Below are positions 37,620 to 47,308 of a stretch of 64,000 bases of DNA, one piece after another. Below the pieces are notes generated by a model, which did no database searches, was not told where the DNA came from, and saw only the letters and a list, made by a program, of their open reading frames with translations. A program made the position numbers and the translations under genes. This DNA comes from Lysobacter lycopersici (GTDB lineage Bacteria > Pseudomonadota > Gammaproteobacteria > Xanthomonadales > Xanthomonadaceae), in assembly GCF_007556775.1 (NCBI RefSeq), contig NZ_CP041742.1, forward strand, positions 372,001 to 436,000, in the 5' to 3' direction. How positions within the stretch are numbered: the first letter of the stretch is position 1; each line of letters begins with the position of its first letter.

Positions 37620-38050
37620 CACCACTCCTGCGTTTCGTCGTTCGCGACCGCCGCGCGCGAACGACGGCGAACGATGGCCATGACCACGGCGGCGCCGGCC
37701 AGCAGCACCAGTGCCGGTCCGAACCACAGCAGCCAGGTGCTGGCTTCCACCCGCGGTTTGTACAGCACGAATTCGCCGTAGCGCGCGACGAGGTAATCCT
37801 CGATCTGCGCGTCGGTCCTGCCCTGGTGCATCAGTTCGAGTACTTCGCGGCGCAGGTCCTGCGCGACCATCGCGTTGGAATCGGCGAGCGACTGGTTCTG
37901 GCACATCACGCAGCGCAGTTCGCTTACCAGTGCATGGAAGCGCGTTTCCTCCACGCGATCGCGGAATTGCAGCGGTGCCGGATCCGCGACCTGCGCGAGC
38001 GCGAGCATCGATGCGAACGAGAGCAACATGGCGAGCAGCAAGCGATTCAT
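37619..38050 (-). CDS. ccmH: Cytochrome c maturation protein CcmH
   Basis: 143 residues. Periplasmic thiol-oxidoreductase for apocytochrome c reduction. It has a signal/anchor N-terminus (MNRLLLAMLLSFASMLALA), the redox motif in LRCVMCQNQSLADSN, and a C-terminal transmembrane helix (LLWFGPALVLLAGAAVVMA). It corresponds to the short N-terminal form of E. coli CcmH, with the TPR part split off as CcmI. The start overlaps the ccmG stop (ATGA). Confidence 0.94.
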   Translation of the reverse strand: MNRLLLAMLLSFASMLALAQVADPAPLQFRDRVEETRFHALVSELRCVMCQNQSLADSNAMVAQDLRREVLELMHQGRTDAQIEDYLVARYGEFVLYKPRVEASTWLLWFGPALVLLAGAAVVMAIVRRRSRAAVANDETQEW

Positions 38051-38592
38051 CGCCGGCCCTCGAGCTGGTCCAGCGCCGGAACGAGTCCGTTCGCGATGTC
38101 GTCGTCCGTCAGCGCGCCGGATTTCTTCCAGCGCACGACGCCGTCGGCATCGACGAGGAAGGTTTCCGGTGCCGCGGCGACGCCGAAATCGATCACCGTG
38201 CGGCCCTCCGGATCGGCCAGCACCAGCCAGTACGGATTGCCGAACCGTTCCAGCCATCGCAGTGCGTCTGCGCGTTCGTCCTTCCAGTCGATGCCGATGA
38301 CACGCACGCGCCGTGTGTCGGCGAAGCGCGTCAGCACCGGGTGCTCGTCGCGGCAGGTCGGACACCAGCTGCCCCAGACGTTGAGCACGAACGGTTGGCC
38401 GCGCAGTTGCCGCAAGGTCACGGTGCGTCGCGGTTCGTGCAACGATGGCAGCGCGAAATCCGGTGCGGGTTTGCCGATCAATGTCGATGGAAGCACGTCG
38501 CGATCGGGCTGGCGGCTCATCCACACGCCAGCGGCGAGCAGCAGCGCGAGCGCGAGGAAAATCGCCAGTGGCAGCCAGCGCGAGAGTTTCAT
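38047..38592 (-). CDS. ccmG: Thiol:disulfide interchange protein CcmG (DsbE)
   Basis: 181 residues. Membrane-anchored periplasmic thioredoxin that keeps apocytochrome or CcmH cysteines reduced. N-terminal anchor helix (LPLAIFLALALLLAAGVW), then a thioredoxin fold with active site WGSWCPTCRDEHP and the cis-Pro in AAPETFLVD. Overlaps ccmH and ccmF on either side. Confidence 0.94.
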   Translation of the reverse strand: MKLSRWLPLAIFLALALLLAAGVWMSRQPDRDVLPSTLIGKPAPDFALPSLHEPRRTVTLRQLRGQPFVLNVWGSWCPTCRDEHPVLTRFADTRRVRVIGIDWKDERADALRWLERFGNPYWLVLADPEGRTVIDFGVAAAPETFLVDADGVVRWKKSGALTDDDIANGLVPALDQLEGRR

Positions 38593-40523
38593 CCGGCCTC
38601 CGTGCGCGCCGGATCGCGGCGGAAGCGCCTGTCGGCCGCGGTGACGAACGCGCCCAGCGCCATCAGCAGCGCGCCCAGCCAGACGAAGCGCACGAACGGC
38701 TTGCTGTGTACGCGCACCGCCCAACTGCCGTCGCCCAGTGGTTCGCCGAGCGCGACGTAGCGGTCGCGGAACAGGCCGCCGTCGATCGCGGCTTCGGTCA
38801 TCACCTGGCCACCGGAGGCGTAGCTGCGCTTTTCCGGATGCAGCGTGGCAATGCGGTCGGAGCAATAGTGAATGACATTCACTGTACCGATGTCGGCGAC
38901 GTAATTCGGGCCGTTGCGGCGCTGCGCGCCGGCGAATTCGTAGCATTCGCGGCCGAGCTGCACGGTCTGTCCCGGCTTGAGCGCGACTTCGCGCTGCTGG
39001 CTCAATGCGTCCGTGAGCAACGCGCCGGCGAGGAACAGGGCGATGCCGCAATGCGCCAGCGACATGCCGATCATCTCGGTGGTGAAGCGGCGACCATCGG
39101 CATTGAATCGCGACCACACGAAACGCAGCGTGCCCGCGAGCACCCACGCCGCACCAGCGATGCCGAGTACCACCCGACCCTTGCCTTGCGGCGCGAACCA
39201 CCACGCGATCGCAGCGGCAACAATCGCGAACACGAGCCACGGCAGCAGCATCGCGAACACGCGGGATCCCTGTTCGCGCTGCCACTTCGTCAACGGACCG
39301 AATGGCAGCAGCGCCACCAGCGGCGCCATCAGCAGGATGAACAGCAGCGAGAAGTAGGGCGGGCCGACCGAAATCTTGCCGAGGTCCAGCGCGTCCGCGA
39401 GCATCGGGTACAGGGTGCCGAGCAGCACCATCGCGCAGGCTGCGCACAGCAGTAGGTTGTTCGCCAGCAGCAGGGTTTCACGCGAATAGGCTGCAAAGGG
39501 CTTGCCCTCGCCATCGGTGCCGGTGGCGCGCAACGCGAACAGCAGCAGCGATCCACCGATCACGATGCCCAGGTAGACGAGGATGAACACGCCGCGGGTC
39601 GGATCGGCGGCGAACGCGTGCACGCTGGTGATCGCGCCCGAACGCACGAGGAAGGTGCCGAGCAGCGACAGCGAGAACGCGGCGATGGCGAGCAGCAGCG
39701 TCCAGTGGCCGAAGCTGCCGCGCTTCTCGGTCACCGCCTGCGAATGCAGCAACGCCGCGCCGGCCAGCCACGGCATGAAGCTCGCGTTCTCGACCGGATC
39801 CCAGAACCACCAGCCGCCCCAGCCGAGTTCGTAGTAGGCCCATGCGCTGCCGAGCGCGATGCCCAGCGTCAGGAAACCCCAGGCCGCGTTGGTCCACGGC
39901 CGCGTCCAGCGCACCCAGCGCGCGTCGATGCGGCGGTCGAGCAGGGCGGCAATGGCGAACGCGAACGGCACCGCGAAACCGACGTAGCCGAGGTAGAGCA
40001 TCGGCGGATGGATCACCATGCCTGGGTCCTGCAGCAGCGGATTGAGGTCCGCGCCTTCGGCCGGCATCGGCAGCAGGCGTTCGAACGGATCGCTGGTGAA
40101 CAGCAACAGCGCGAGGAAGCCCAGCGACACGATGCCGAGCACGCCGAGGACGCGCGCGACGACATCCTGCGGCAGGCTGCGAGAGAAGCGCGCCACCGCG
40201 GCGGTCCACAACGCGAGCACCAGCAGCCACAGCAGCAGCGAGCCCTCGTGCGCACCCCAGACCGCGGTGAAGCGGTACACCATCGGCAGCAGCGAATTGC
40301 TGTTCTGCGCGACGTATTCGAACGAACGGTCCTGTGCGACGAACGCCCAGGTCAGCACCGCGAACGCGATGCCCACCAGCGCGAGTTGCGCGTAGGCCGC
40401 GGGCCGCGCCACCGACATCCAGACTGCGTTGCCGCGCCACGCGCCGAGCAGCGGCAATGCTGCCTGCAGCAGCACCACCAGCAACGCCAGCACCAGCGCG
40501 AAATGCCCGAGTTCGCCCAGCAT
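38589..40523 (-). CDS. ccmF: Cytochrome c heme lyase subunit CcmF
   Basis: 644-residue multi-spanning membrane protein attaching heme to apocytochrome. The WWD heme-handling motif is GWGGWWFWDPVENASFMPW; conserved His residues flank it (e.g. AALLHSQAVTEKRGSFGHW). About 15 hydrophobic segments, C-terminal periplasmic domain present. The start overlaps the ccmE stop by one base (TGATG). Confidence 0.96.
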   Translation of the reverse strand: MLGELGHFALVLALLVVLLQAALPLLGAWRGNAVWMSVARPAAYAQLALVGIAFAVLTWAFVAQDRSFEYVAQNSNSLLPMVYRFTAVWGAHEGSLLLWLLVLALWTAAVARFSRSLPQDVVARVLGVLGIVSLGFLALLLFTSDPFERLLPMPAEGADLNPLLQDPGMVIHPPMLYLGYVGFAVPFAFAIAALLDRRIDARWVRWTRPWTNAAWGFLTLGIALGSAWAYYELGWGGWWFWDPVENASFMPWLAGAALLHSQAVTEKRGSFGHWTLLLAIAAFSLSLLGTFLVRSGAITSVHAFAADPTRGVFILVYLGIVIGGSLLLFALRATGTDGEGKPFAAYSRETLLLANNLLLCAACAMVLLGTLYPMLADALDLGKISVGPPYFSLLFILLMAPLVALLPFGPLTKWQREQGSRVFAMLLPWLVFAIVAAAIAWWFAPQGKGRVVLGIAGAAWVLAGTLRFVWSRFNADGRRFTTEMIGMSLAHCGIALFLAGALLTDALSQQREVALKPGQTVQLGRECYEFAGAQRRNGPNYVADIGTVNVIHYCSDRIATLHPEKRSYASGGQVMTEAAIDGGLFRDRYVALGEPLGDGSWAVRVHSKPFVRFVWLGALLMALGAFVTAADRRFRRDPARTEAG

Positions 40524-40978
40524 CAGTGCGTACCGCAGCCAGCGCTGTGCGGACGAGCTTTCGCCTGGGCCATTTTCTCGGCGACTTCCTTGGGCATGTA
40601 GGTCTCGTCGTGCTTGGCGAGTACGTCCTCAGCCACGAACACATTGCCGTCCATATGTCCGGTCGCGATGACGCTCTGGCCTTCCCGGAACAAGTCGGGA
40701 AGGATGCCGGCATAGTTCACTTGCAGGAAATCCGCGCGATCAGTGATGCGAAACGTGGCCTCCAGGCTGCCCGGTGCACGCACGAAGCTTTTTTCGCAGA
40801 CGACACCACCCAGGCGAAAGCGCGACGATTGGCTGGTTTCGCCACGCAGCACTTCCGATGGCGTGTAGAGATAAGTGACGTTGCGCTGCAGTGCCAGTGC
40901 GGCCAGCGCAATGGCGATGCCGGCTGCGATCACGGCCAGCACGACCAGCAACAACCGGCGGCGACGGACCGGGTTCAT
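40523..40978 (-). CDS. ccmE: Heme chaperone CcmE
   Basis: 151 residues. Periplasmic heme chaperone anchored by an N-terminal helix ([20 protein letters not shown]) after the RRRR positive patch. The heme-binding His and following Tyr are in [12 protein letters not shown]. The N-terminal domain is the usual OB fold. The ATG at 40978 is the family start (MNPVRRRRL); an upstream in-frame start lies in ccmD. Confidence 0.96.
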   Translation of the reverse strand: MNPVRRRRLLLVVLAVIAAGIAIALAALALQRNVTYLYTPSEVLRGETSQSSRFRLGGVVCEKSFVRAPGSLEATFRITDRADFLQVNYAGILPDLFREGQSVIATGHMDGNVFVAEDVLAKHDETYMPKEVAEKMAQAKARPHSAGCGTH

Positions 40979-41136
40979 GCGTTCGCCCCGGGTTTGCGCT
41001 TCGCTACGTCGCGCCGGCGTTGCAGGCGGATCGCGCGCAAGGCCTGCGACAACTGCAACTTCGGCGCGAGGAAATCCCACAGCAGCATGACCGCGAACAC
41101 CGCATACGCGGCAATGACGTAATTGCGATAGCTCAC
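40975..41136 (-). CDS. ccmD: Heme exporter protein CcmD
   Basis: 53-residue one-helix membrane protein needed for release of holo-CcmE from CcmC. The helix [20 protein letters not shown] is followed by a basic tail. The start is a GTG overlapping the ccmC stop (GTGA); small size and position between ccmC and ccmE decide the call. Confidence 0.88.
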   Translation of the reverse strand: MSYRNYVIAAYAVFAVMLLWDFLAPKLQLSQALRAIRLQRRRDVAKRKPGANA

Positions 41137-41882
41137 GATCCGGCTCCCGCGACTTGCGCCGCCCAGTCCTTGCCGGCTTCGCGGCGCAGGTTGTCGGCGC
41201 GCGCGCGCGCCAGCAGCGAACCGACGAACCACAGGTGGGTGCCGAGCACCATCCACCACAACGGCGGCAGCATGCTCGGGTCCATGTGCGATTCGCCGAA
41301 CAACGAGATCGTCTGGCCCTGGTGCAGCGAATTCCACCACGTCACCGAGTAATGGATCACCGGCAGCAGCACCACGCCGACCACCGCGAGAAGCCCGGCC
41401 GCGCGCGCTGCTTGCCTGCGGTCGTCGATGGCGTGGTACAGGCCGATCACGCCGAGATAGAGGAACAGCAAAATCAGCTCCGTGGTCAGGCGCGGATCCC
41501 AGTCCCACCACGTTCCCCACATCGGCTTGCCCCAGATCGAACCGGTGGCGAGCGTGGCCGCGGTGAACGCGGCACCGGGCGCGGCGCAGGCCATGGCGAG
41601 GATCTCGCAGAGCTTGATCCGCCACACCAGCGCGATCGCCGCGTACAGCGCCATCAACGCGAACACGGCCATGCTCATCCACGCGCAGGGCACGTGGATG
41701 TAGAGGATGCGGAAGCTGTCGCCCTGCTGGTAGTCGGCCGGTACCTGGAACAGCGCGCCATAGATGCCCCAGGCCATCGCGAGCATGCCCAGCCCGTACG
41801 CCCACGGCGCCCAGCGCGCGGCGAAGCGGTCGAAGTAGGGCGGGGAACCGAGTTGGTGGAACCAGCGTAGGACCGGATTCAT
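41133..41882 (-). CDS. ccmC: Heme transporter subunit CcmC
   Basis: 249-residue six-helix membrane protein presenting heme to CcmE. WWD motif [17 protein letters not shown] and two flanking His (e.g. [20 protein letters not shown]) are intact. The start is ATG at 41882 ([12 protein letters not shown]); the frame continues upstream into the 40-base ccmB-ccmC gap without conserved sequence. Confidence 0.96.
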   Translation of the reverse strand: MNPVLRWFHQLGSPPYFDRFAARWAPWAYGLGMLAMAWGIYGALFQVPADYQQGDSFRILYIHVPCAWMSMAVFALMALYAAIALVWRIKLCEILAMACAAPGAAFTAATLATGSIWGKPMWGTWWDWDPRLTTELILLFLYLGVIGLYHAIDDRRQAARAAGLLAVVGVVLLPVIHYSVTWWNSLHQGQTISLFGESHMDPSMLPPLWWMVLGTHLWFVGSLLARARADNLRREAGKDWAAQVAGAGS

Positions 41883-41922
41883 GCGTTCTTCGGGCAGCCC
41901 GTCGGGCTGCGGCGACAAGGTG

Positions 41923-42602
41923 TCAATTATGGGCGATGCGCAAGGCTGCCGCAGCCGCCAGTGGCGCGAGAACGGTGGCAGCGGCCAATCCCGCGCCCAG
42001 CAAGAGCAGCGCGCCGCCTGCGTCCAGCCCCTGCGCCGCCGCGGCCACGCTGCCGGCGCCGAACACCAGCACCGGCACGTACAGCGGCAGCGCCAGCAGC
42101 GCGACCAGGATGCCGGCGCGGCGCATGCCCACGGTCAACGCGGCGACCACGGCCCCGAGCAGGCCCAGCAGCGGCGTTCCGAGCAGCAACGACAACATCA
42201 GCACCGGCAATTGCGCATGCGGCAGGAACAGCAATTCGCCGAGGAACGGCACCGCGACCAGCAGCGGCAGCGAGGTCGTCAGCCAGTGGCCGAACACGCG
42301 CACCAGCACCAGCCACGACAGCGGCACTGGCGCGAGCAGCCATTGTTCGAGCGAACCGTCCTCGGCATCGCCGCGAAACAGGCTATCCAGCGCGAGCAGC
42401 CCGGCCAGCAGCACCGCCAGCCACAGCACCGCCGCCGCATGTTTCGCCAATGCCTCGCGTTCGCCGCCGGCGGCCAGCGCGAACAGCACCACCACCAGCA
42501 ACGCGAACAGCGCTGGCTGCAGCGCATCCCCGCGACGGCGCCAGACCAGGCGCAGGTCGCGCGCGAGCAGGGCACGGGCACTGGCGCGCAGTCCGGGCGT
42601 GC

Positions 42603-42606
<4 letters not shown>
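41923..42606 (-). CDS. ccmB: Heme exporter protein CcmB
   Basis: 227-residue membrane subunit of the CcmAB ABC transporter that powers holo-CcmE release. Six hydrophobic segments and the [12 protein letters not shown] signature. The ATG at 42606 overlaps the ccmA stop (ATGA). 40 bases separate it from ccmC, the only real gap within the operon. Confidence 0.94.
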
Positions 42607-43294
<688 letters not shown>

Positions 43295-43298
<4 letters not shown>

Positions 43299-43759
43299 TC
43301 TAGCCAGTCGGTCGCATCGCACCGCGAGCCGGGCGGTTTCGGCAGCACCATCCGCAAGCGCACCGGTTCGCCGCGGCGCCAGAACAGGGTGCCGGCCTGC
43401 CCGAAGGCGCGGGCGAGGCGGTCGAGCGATTCGGGATCGATGCCGGCGAGCAACCAGCCGGGTTCGCCCCAGTCTCCGTCGGGCGCGGACGCGCGCATCG
43501 GCCAGCGGCGCGATTCCAGCATGCCCAGCTGCGCCACCAGCGCTAGGTCGGCATTGCGGTTCGCATCCTCGTCGCGCGGCCGCGAGGCGGGGTTCCATGC
43601 GGTGATGAAGGCGAAGGAATCCGCTTCGATCGCCGCTTCCAGCGCCGGGACGGGCGCGCCCACGGCGACGGCAAGGGCGCCCGCCGGCGTGGCCGCGACA
43701 TAGCGGGCGGCGCGGTAGGCCGAGGCCAGCGCTTCGGCATCGAGCAGTTGCAACGGCAT
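43295..43759 (-). CDS. DUF3293-domain protein
   Basis: 154 residues, soluble. Matches DUF3293: an N-terminal region, then [13 protein letters not shown] followed by DANRNADL and a C-terminal [11 protein letters not shown] segment. The function of the family is not known. It is the first gene on this strand before ccmA and overlaps it by ATGA, so it is co-transcribed with cytochrome c maturation although no functional link is known to me. Confidence 0.82.
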
Positions 43760-43850
43760 GCGCCGCGCAGTCTGGGGCCGGCATCGCGTCGACGGCAAGC
43801 GGCCACGGGCTGCGCGTAAACTCGGGTTCCCCACGACACCGGACCGTCGC

Positions 43851-44999
43851 GTGCAGATCGAAACCAAGCTGCCGAAAGTCGGCACCACCATCTTCACCGT
43901 GATGTCGCAGCTCGCCGCCGAGCACGGCGCGGTGAACCTCGGCCAGGGATTTCCGGATTTCCCGGTGCCGGGACGCCTGGTCGAATCGCTCGAACGCGCG
44001 ATGCGCGCCGGCCACAACCAGTACGCGATGATGACCGGCGTCCCGGCGCTGCGGCAGGCCATCGCGGAGAAGACCGAACGCGTCTACGGCTGGAAACCGA
44101 ACGCCGACAGCGAAATCACCGTCACCAGCGGCGCGACCGAGGCGATCTTCGACGCCATCCACGCTGTGGTCCATGCCGGCGAAGAAGTCATCGTGCTCGA
44201 CCCCTGCTACGACTGCTACGAACCGGCCATCGACCTGGCCGGGGCGAAGGCGGTGCACGTCGCACTGGATCCGGCCACGTTCGCACCTGACTGGAACGCG
44301 GTGCGCGCGGCGATCACGCCGAAAACGCGCATGCTGATGATCAACAGCCCGCACAATCCCTCGGGCGCGATGCTGTCGGACGCGGACATGCGCGAAGTCG
44401 CCGCGATTCTCGACGGCACCGACATCATCCTGCTCAGCGACGAGGTCTACGAACATATCGTGTTCGACGGAGCGCGCCACGAATCCGCCTTGCGTTACCC
44501 GGAACTGCGCGAGCGCGCGTTCGTGATTTCCAGTTTCGGCAAGACCTACCACTGCACCGGCTGGAAGGTCGGCTACTGCATCGCGCCGCCGGCGCTGTCG
44601 GCCGAATTCCGCAAGGTCCACCAGTACAACGTGTTCTGCACCTTCAACCCGGCGCAGCACGCCTTCGCCGAGATGATCCGCGATGAGCCGGAACACTACG
44701 AACAGCTCGGTGCGTTCTACGAGGCCAAGCGCGACCGTTTCCGCGAGCAGTTGCTGACCACGAAGCTGAAGCCGTTGCCAGTGCCGGGCGGTTATTTCCA
44801 GCTTGTCGATTATTCGGCCGTGAGCGATCTGGACGACGTGGAGTTCTGCCGCTGGCTCACGGTCGAGAAGGGCGTCACCGCGATCCCGCTGTCGCCGTTC
44901 TACGAAACCCCGCCGGCCGGGCAACGCCTGGTGCGGCTGTGCTTCGCCAAGAACGAGGCGACGCTGGATGCGGCGATCGAGCGCTTGCAGAAATTGTAA
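43851..44999 (+). CDS. Methionine aminotransferase (class I, YbdL/KAT-like)
   Basis: 382-residue PLP enzyme. The PLP Lys is in [29 protein letters not shown] at the N-terminus, NSPHNPSG and [12 protein letters not shown] are also present. The pattern fits the E. coli YbdL/kynurenine aminotransferase branch that transaminates methionine, glutamine or KMTB. The start is GTG at 43851 ([12 protein letters not shown]). Two genes downstream lies an omega-amidase, which would hydrolyse the alpha-ketoglutaramate made when glutamine is the amino donor. Exact substrate preference is inferred. Confidence 0.88.
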   Translation: MQIETKLPKVGTTIFTVMSQLAAEHGAVNLGQGFPDFPVPGRLVESLERAMRAGHNQYAMMTGVPALRQAIAEKTERVYGWKPNADSEITVTSGATEAIFDAIHAVVHAGEEVIVLDPCYDCYEPAIDLAGAKAVHVALDPATFAPDWNAVRAAITPKTRMLMINSPHNPSGAMLSDADMREVAAILDGTDIILLSDEVYEHIVFDGARHESALRYPELRERAFVISSFGKTYHCTGWKVGYCIAPPALSAEFRKVHQYNVFCTFNPAQHAFAEMIRDEPEHYEQLGAFYEAKRDRFREQLLTTKLKPLPVPGGYFQLVDYSAVSDLDDVEFCRWLTVEKGVTAIPLSPFYETPPAGQRLVRLCFAKNEATLDAAIERLQKL

Positions 45000-45010
45000 G
45001 GTCCGCGCAA

Positions 45011-45313
45011 ATGATGTCCGCAGTCGATGATGCGTCGGAACTGGAGCGGCTGGCTGATGTGCTGCGCCCGATTTGTCATACCTCGCGCGTCCAGTGGGAT
45101 CGTGAATGGGAGTGGAGATTCCCCCTTCTGTTCGCGGTTGGCGTAAAAATGGTTCATTCGATCGATTTGCGTCGTGTGGACGGGGACCTTGTTGTGGAAT
45201 TCTGGAAAGGATTTCCGGATGACGACTTCATCTCGAAATCGAAATTCGAGACTTTCGACGATGCTTTGCTTGCCTGCAAAACTTGGCTCATGAAGGATTC
45301 GGAAGAAGCATGA
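45011..45313 (+). CDS. Small hypothetical protein
   Basis: 100 residues from the ATG at 45011 (a second ATG follows at once). Not recognised. Soluble, no signal peptide, one central strand-rich stretch ([20 protein letters not shown]) and an acidic C-terminus. Base composition is clearly less GC-rich than its neighbours, and its stop overlaps the next start (ATGA), so it may be an insertion that kept the operon coupled. Confidence 0.7.
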   Translation: MMSAVDDASELERLADVLRPICHTSRVQWDREWEWRFPLLFAVGVKMVHSIDLRRVDGDLVVEFWKGFPDDDFISKSKFETFDDALLACKTWLMKDSEEA

Positions 45314-46119
45314 CCACGATGCACAACCTTCGCGTCTCTCTCGTCCAGGGCGAAACCCGCTGGCACGATCCGGCCGGGAACCGCGATTACTATGGCGAAC
45401 TGATCGCGCCGTTGCACGGCATCACAGACCTGATCGTGCTACCGGAAACCTTCACCAGCGGATTCTCGAACGAAGCCATCGGCAACGCCGAAACCATGGA
45501 CGGCCCGACCGTCGCCTGGATCCGCGAACAGGCGGCCAAGCTGAATGCTGCCGTCACCGGCAGCGTGCAACTGCGTACCGAGGCCGGAGTGTTCAACCGC
45601 ATGCTGTTCGCGACGCCCGACGGCAACCTCGCGCATTACGACAAGCGCCACCTGTTCTCGTTCGCCAGGGAACACGAGCGCTACGCCGCCGGCCACGACC
45701 GCGTCAGCGTCGAATGGCGCGGCTGGCGCATCCTGCTGCAGGTCTGCTACGACCTGCGTTTCCCGGTGTTCTCGCGCAACCGCTTCAACGTCGAACGCCC
45801 CGGATTGCCGGACTACGACCTCGCGCTGTACGTCGCCAACTGGCCGTCTGCGCGCAGCTATCCATGGAAAACATTGCTGCGTGCACGCGCCATCGAGAAC
45901 CTGAGCTACGTCGTCGGCGTCAATCGCGTCGGCACCGACGGTCTCGGCCTGCATTACAGCGGCGACAGCGCGGCCATCGATTTCCTCGGCCATCCGCTCA
46001 GCGAGGCCGCCGACGAGGAAGTGGTCTCGACCATGCTGCTGCAGGCCGCGCCGCTGGTCGAGCACCGCGCGAAATTCCCGGCGATGCTGGATGGCGACGC
46101 GTTCGCGCTGAAGGATTGA
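45310..46119 (+). CDS. Omega-amidase, nitrilase family (YafV-like)
   Basis: 269-residue nitrilase-superfamily hydrolase. The catalytic triad is complete: Glu in VLPETFTSGF, Lys in YDKRHLFSF, Cys in LQVCYDLRFPVFS. Similar to the omega-amidases that convert alpha-ketoglutaramate or alpha-ketosuccinamate to the keto acid and ammonia. The preceding methionine/glutamine aminotransferase would produce that substrate, supporting a methionine-salvage or transamination-repair role. The start overlaps the previous stop (ATGA). Confidence 0.88.
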   Translation: MTTMHNLRVSLVQGETRWHDPAGNRDYYGELIAPLHGITDLIVLPETFTSGFSNEAIGNAETMDGPTVAWIREQAAKLNAAVTGSVQLRTEAGVFNRMLFATPDGNLAHYDKRHLFSFAREHERYAAGHDRVSVEWRGWRILLQVCYDLRFPVFSRNRFNVERPGLPDYDLALYVANWPSARSYPWKTLLRARAIENLSYVVGVNRVGTDGLGLHYSGDSAAIDFLGHPLSEAADEEVVSTMLLQAAPLVEHRAKFPAMLDGDAFALKD

Positions 46120-46123
46120 AAGA

Positions 46124-47218
46124 TCAGTGGGGGCCGTTGCGCCCGCGATTAAAATACACGCGCTCCGCCGCCCAGCGCAACGGCGGGGTGCCGATCAGCA
46201 GGTCGAACGGCCAGTCCATCTGCAACGCGTCGAACGCTTGTCGTAGAAACCGCTTAGTCCGATAACGCGGCATGGCTTGCTGCGCGACTAGCTCCGGCGA
46301 TGGCCCGCCGTGGCGCAGATGCCGGGCGATGGCTTCGCCTACCGTCCAGCCGTGCTTCCACGCCGAATGGATGCCGCCTGCCGTCAGCGGTGAAACGATG
46401 CCGGCGGCATCGCCGGTGAGGATCGCGCCATTCGCGGCGATGCGTGCTATCGGCCCGCCGCAGGGCACCAGGCCCGCGCGCACCGCATCCGGTTTTCGCT
46501 CCGCGTCGATGCCGATGCAAGGCGCGACGTGGCGCAGGAAGGCTTCGGCATCCGGCATCGGCGTATGCGTGCCGCGATAACGCGCCGCCAATCCGACCTG
46601 CACGCCGGTCGGAGCCTGCAGCGCCCAACCGATGTAGCCCGGTGCGAAGCGCTTCGACAGGAAGCAGTGCAGGGCGTCGGCATGCGCGAGTCGCATTCCG
46701 TCGAATTCATGTTCCACGCCGTAGAGGAAATCGCGGACGCGGCCAAGCCCGGCGCGTTCGGCCACGCGCGATTTCGCGCCATCGGCACCGACCAGGAAAC
46801 GCGCGAAGCCAGCATCGCGCACGTTCCAGCCATCGCCCTCGCGTTCGGCATGCTGGAACGGCATGGCCAGGCGCAGTTCGGCGCCGGCATCGTGCAATTC
46901 GCCGGCCAGCCAGCGCATCACGCCGGGCGTGTCGGTGGCGAGGAAGTAGTAATCCGGGCGCGACAGGCGCATGCAGCGCAGGTTTGGTGCATGCAGGCGT
47001 ACGCCTTCGACGCGATGGATGAGGTGCGGCGGCAGGCGCGAAAGCCAGGTGCCTTCCGCGGCTTCGCGCACGATGATGCCGGTGGTGTGCAGCTTGATGC
47101 CGGGATCGCGCTTGCGTTCCAGCACGCAGACACGCAGCCCGTATTCGCGCGCGGCCAGCGCGCAGGCCGCGCCGGCGAAACTCGCGCCGACGACGACCAG
47201 GTCCCAGTGTTCTCGCAT
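46124..47218 (-). CDS. FAD-dependent oxidoreductase, geranylgeranyl-reductase-like
   Basis: 364 residues. The dinucleotide-binding motif is VVVGASFAGAACALAAREYG, followed by VLERK; the FAD-contact segment is LTGDAAGIVSPLTAGGIHSA. The overall layout (NAD/FAD domain, LVGADGAKSRVAE) resembles geranylgeranyl reductase-family and PHBH-fold flavoproteins. The substrate cannot be assigned. The ATG at 47218 is chosen because the Rossmann motif begins ten residues later; more upstream starts lie in GC-rich sequence. Convergent with the omega-amidase gene. Confidence 0.82.
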   Translation of the reverse strand: MREHWDLVVVGASFAGAACALAAREYGLRVCVLERKRDPGIKLHTTGIIVREAAEGTWLSRLPPHLIHRVEGVRLHAPNLRCMRLSRPDYYFLATDTPGVMRWLAGELHDAGAELRLAMPFQHAEREGDGWNVRDAGFARFLVGADGAKSRVAERAGLGRVRDFLYGVEHEFDGMRLAHADALHCFLSKRFAPGYIGWALQAPTGVQVGLAARYRGTHTPMPDAEAFLRHVAPCIGIDAERKPDAVRAGLVPCGGPIARIAANGAILTGDAAGIVSPLTAGGIHSAWKHGWTVGEAIARHLRHGGPSPELVAQQAMPRYRTKRFLRQAFDALQMDWPFDLLIGTPPLRWAAERVYFNRGRNGPH

Positions 47219-47308
47219 GCCGGCAGCGTGCCGGCGCCGCGTGAGCGGATTGCGTTGGAACGGTGTGGCGGGGGTGAAGCGCGAGTCGGATGACGCGCGC
47301 TTCAATCC

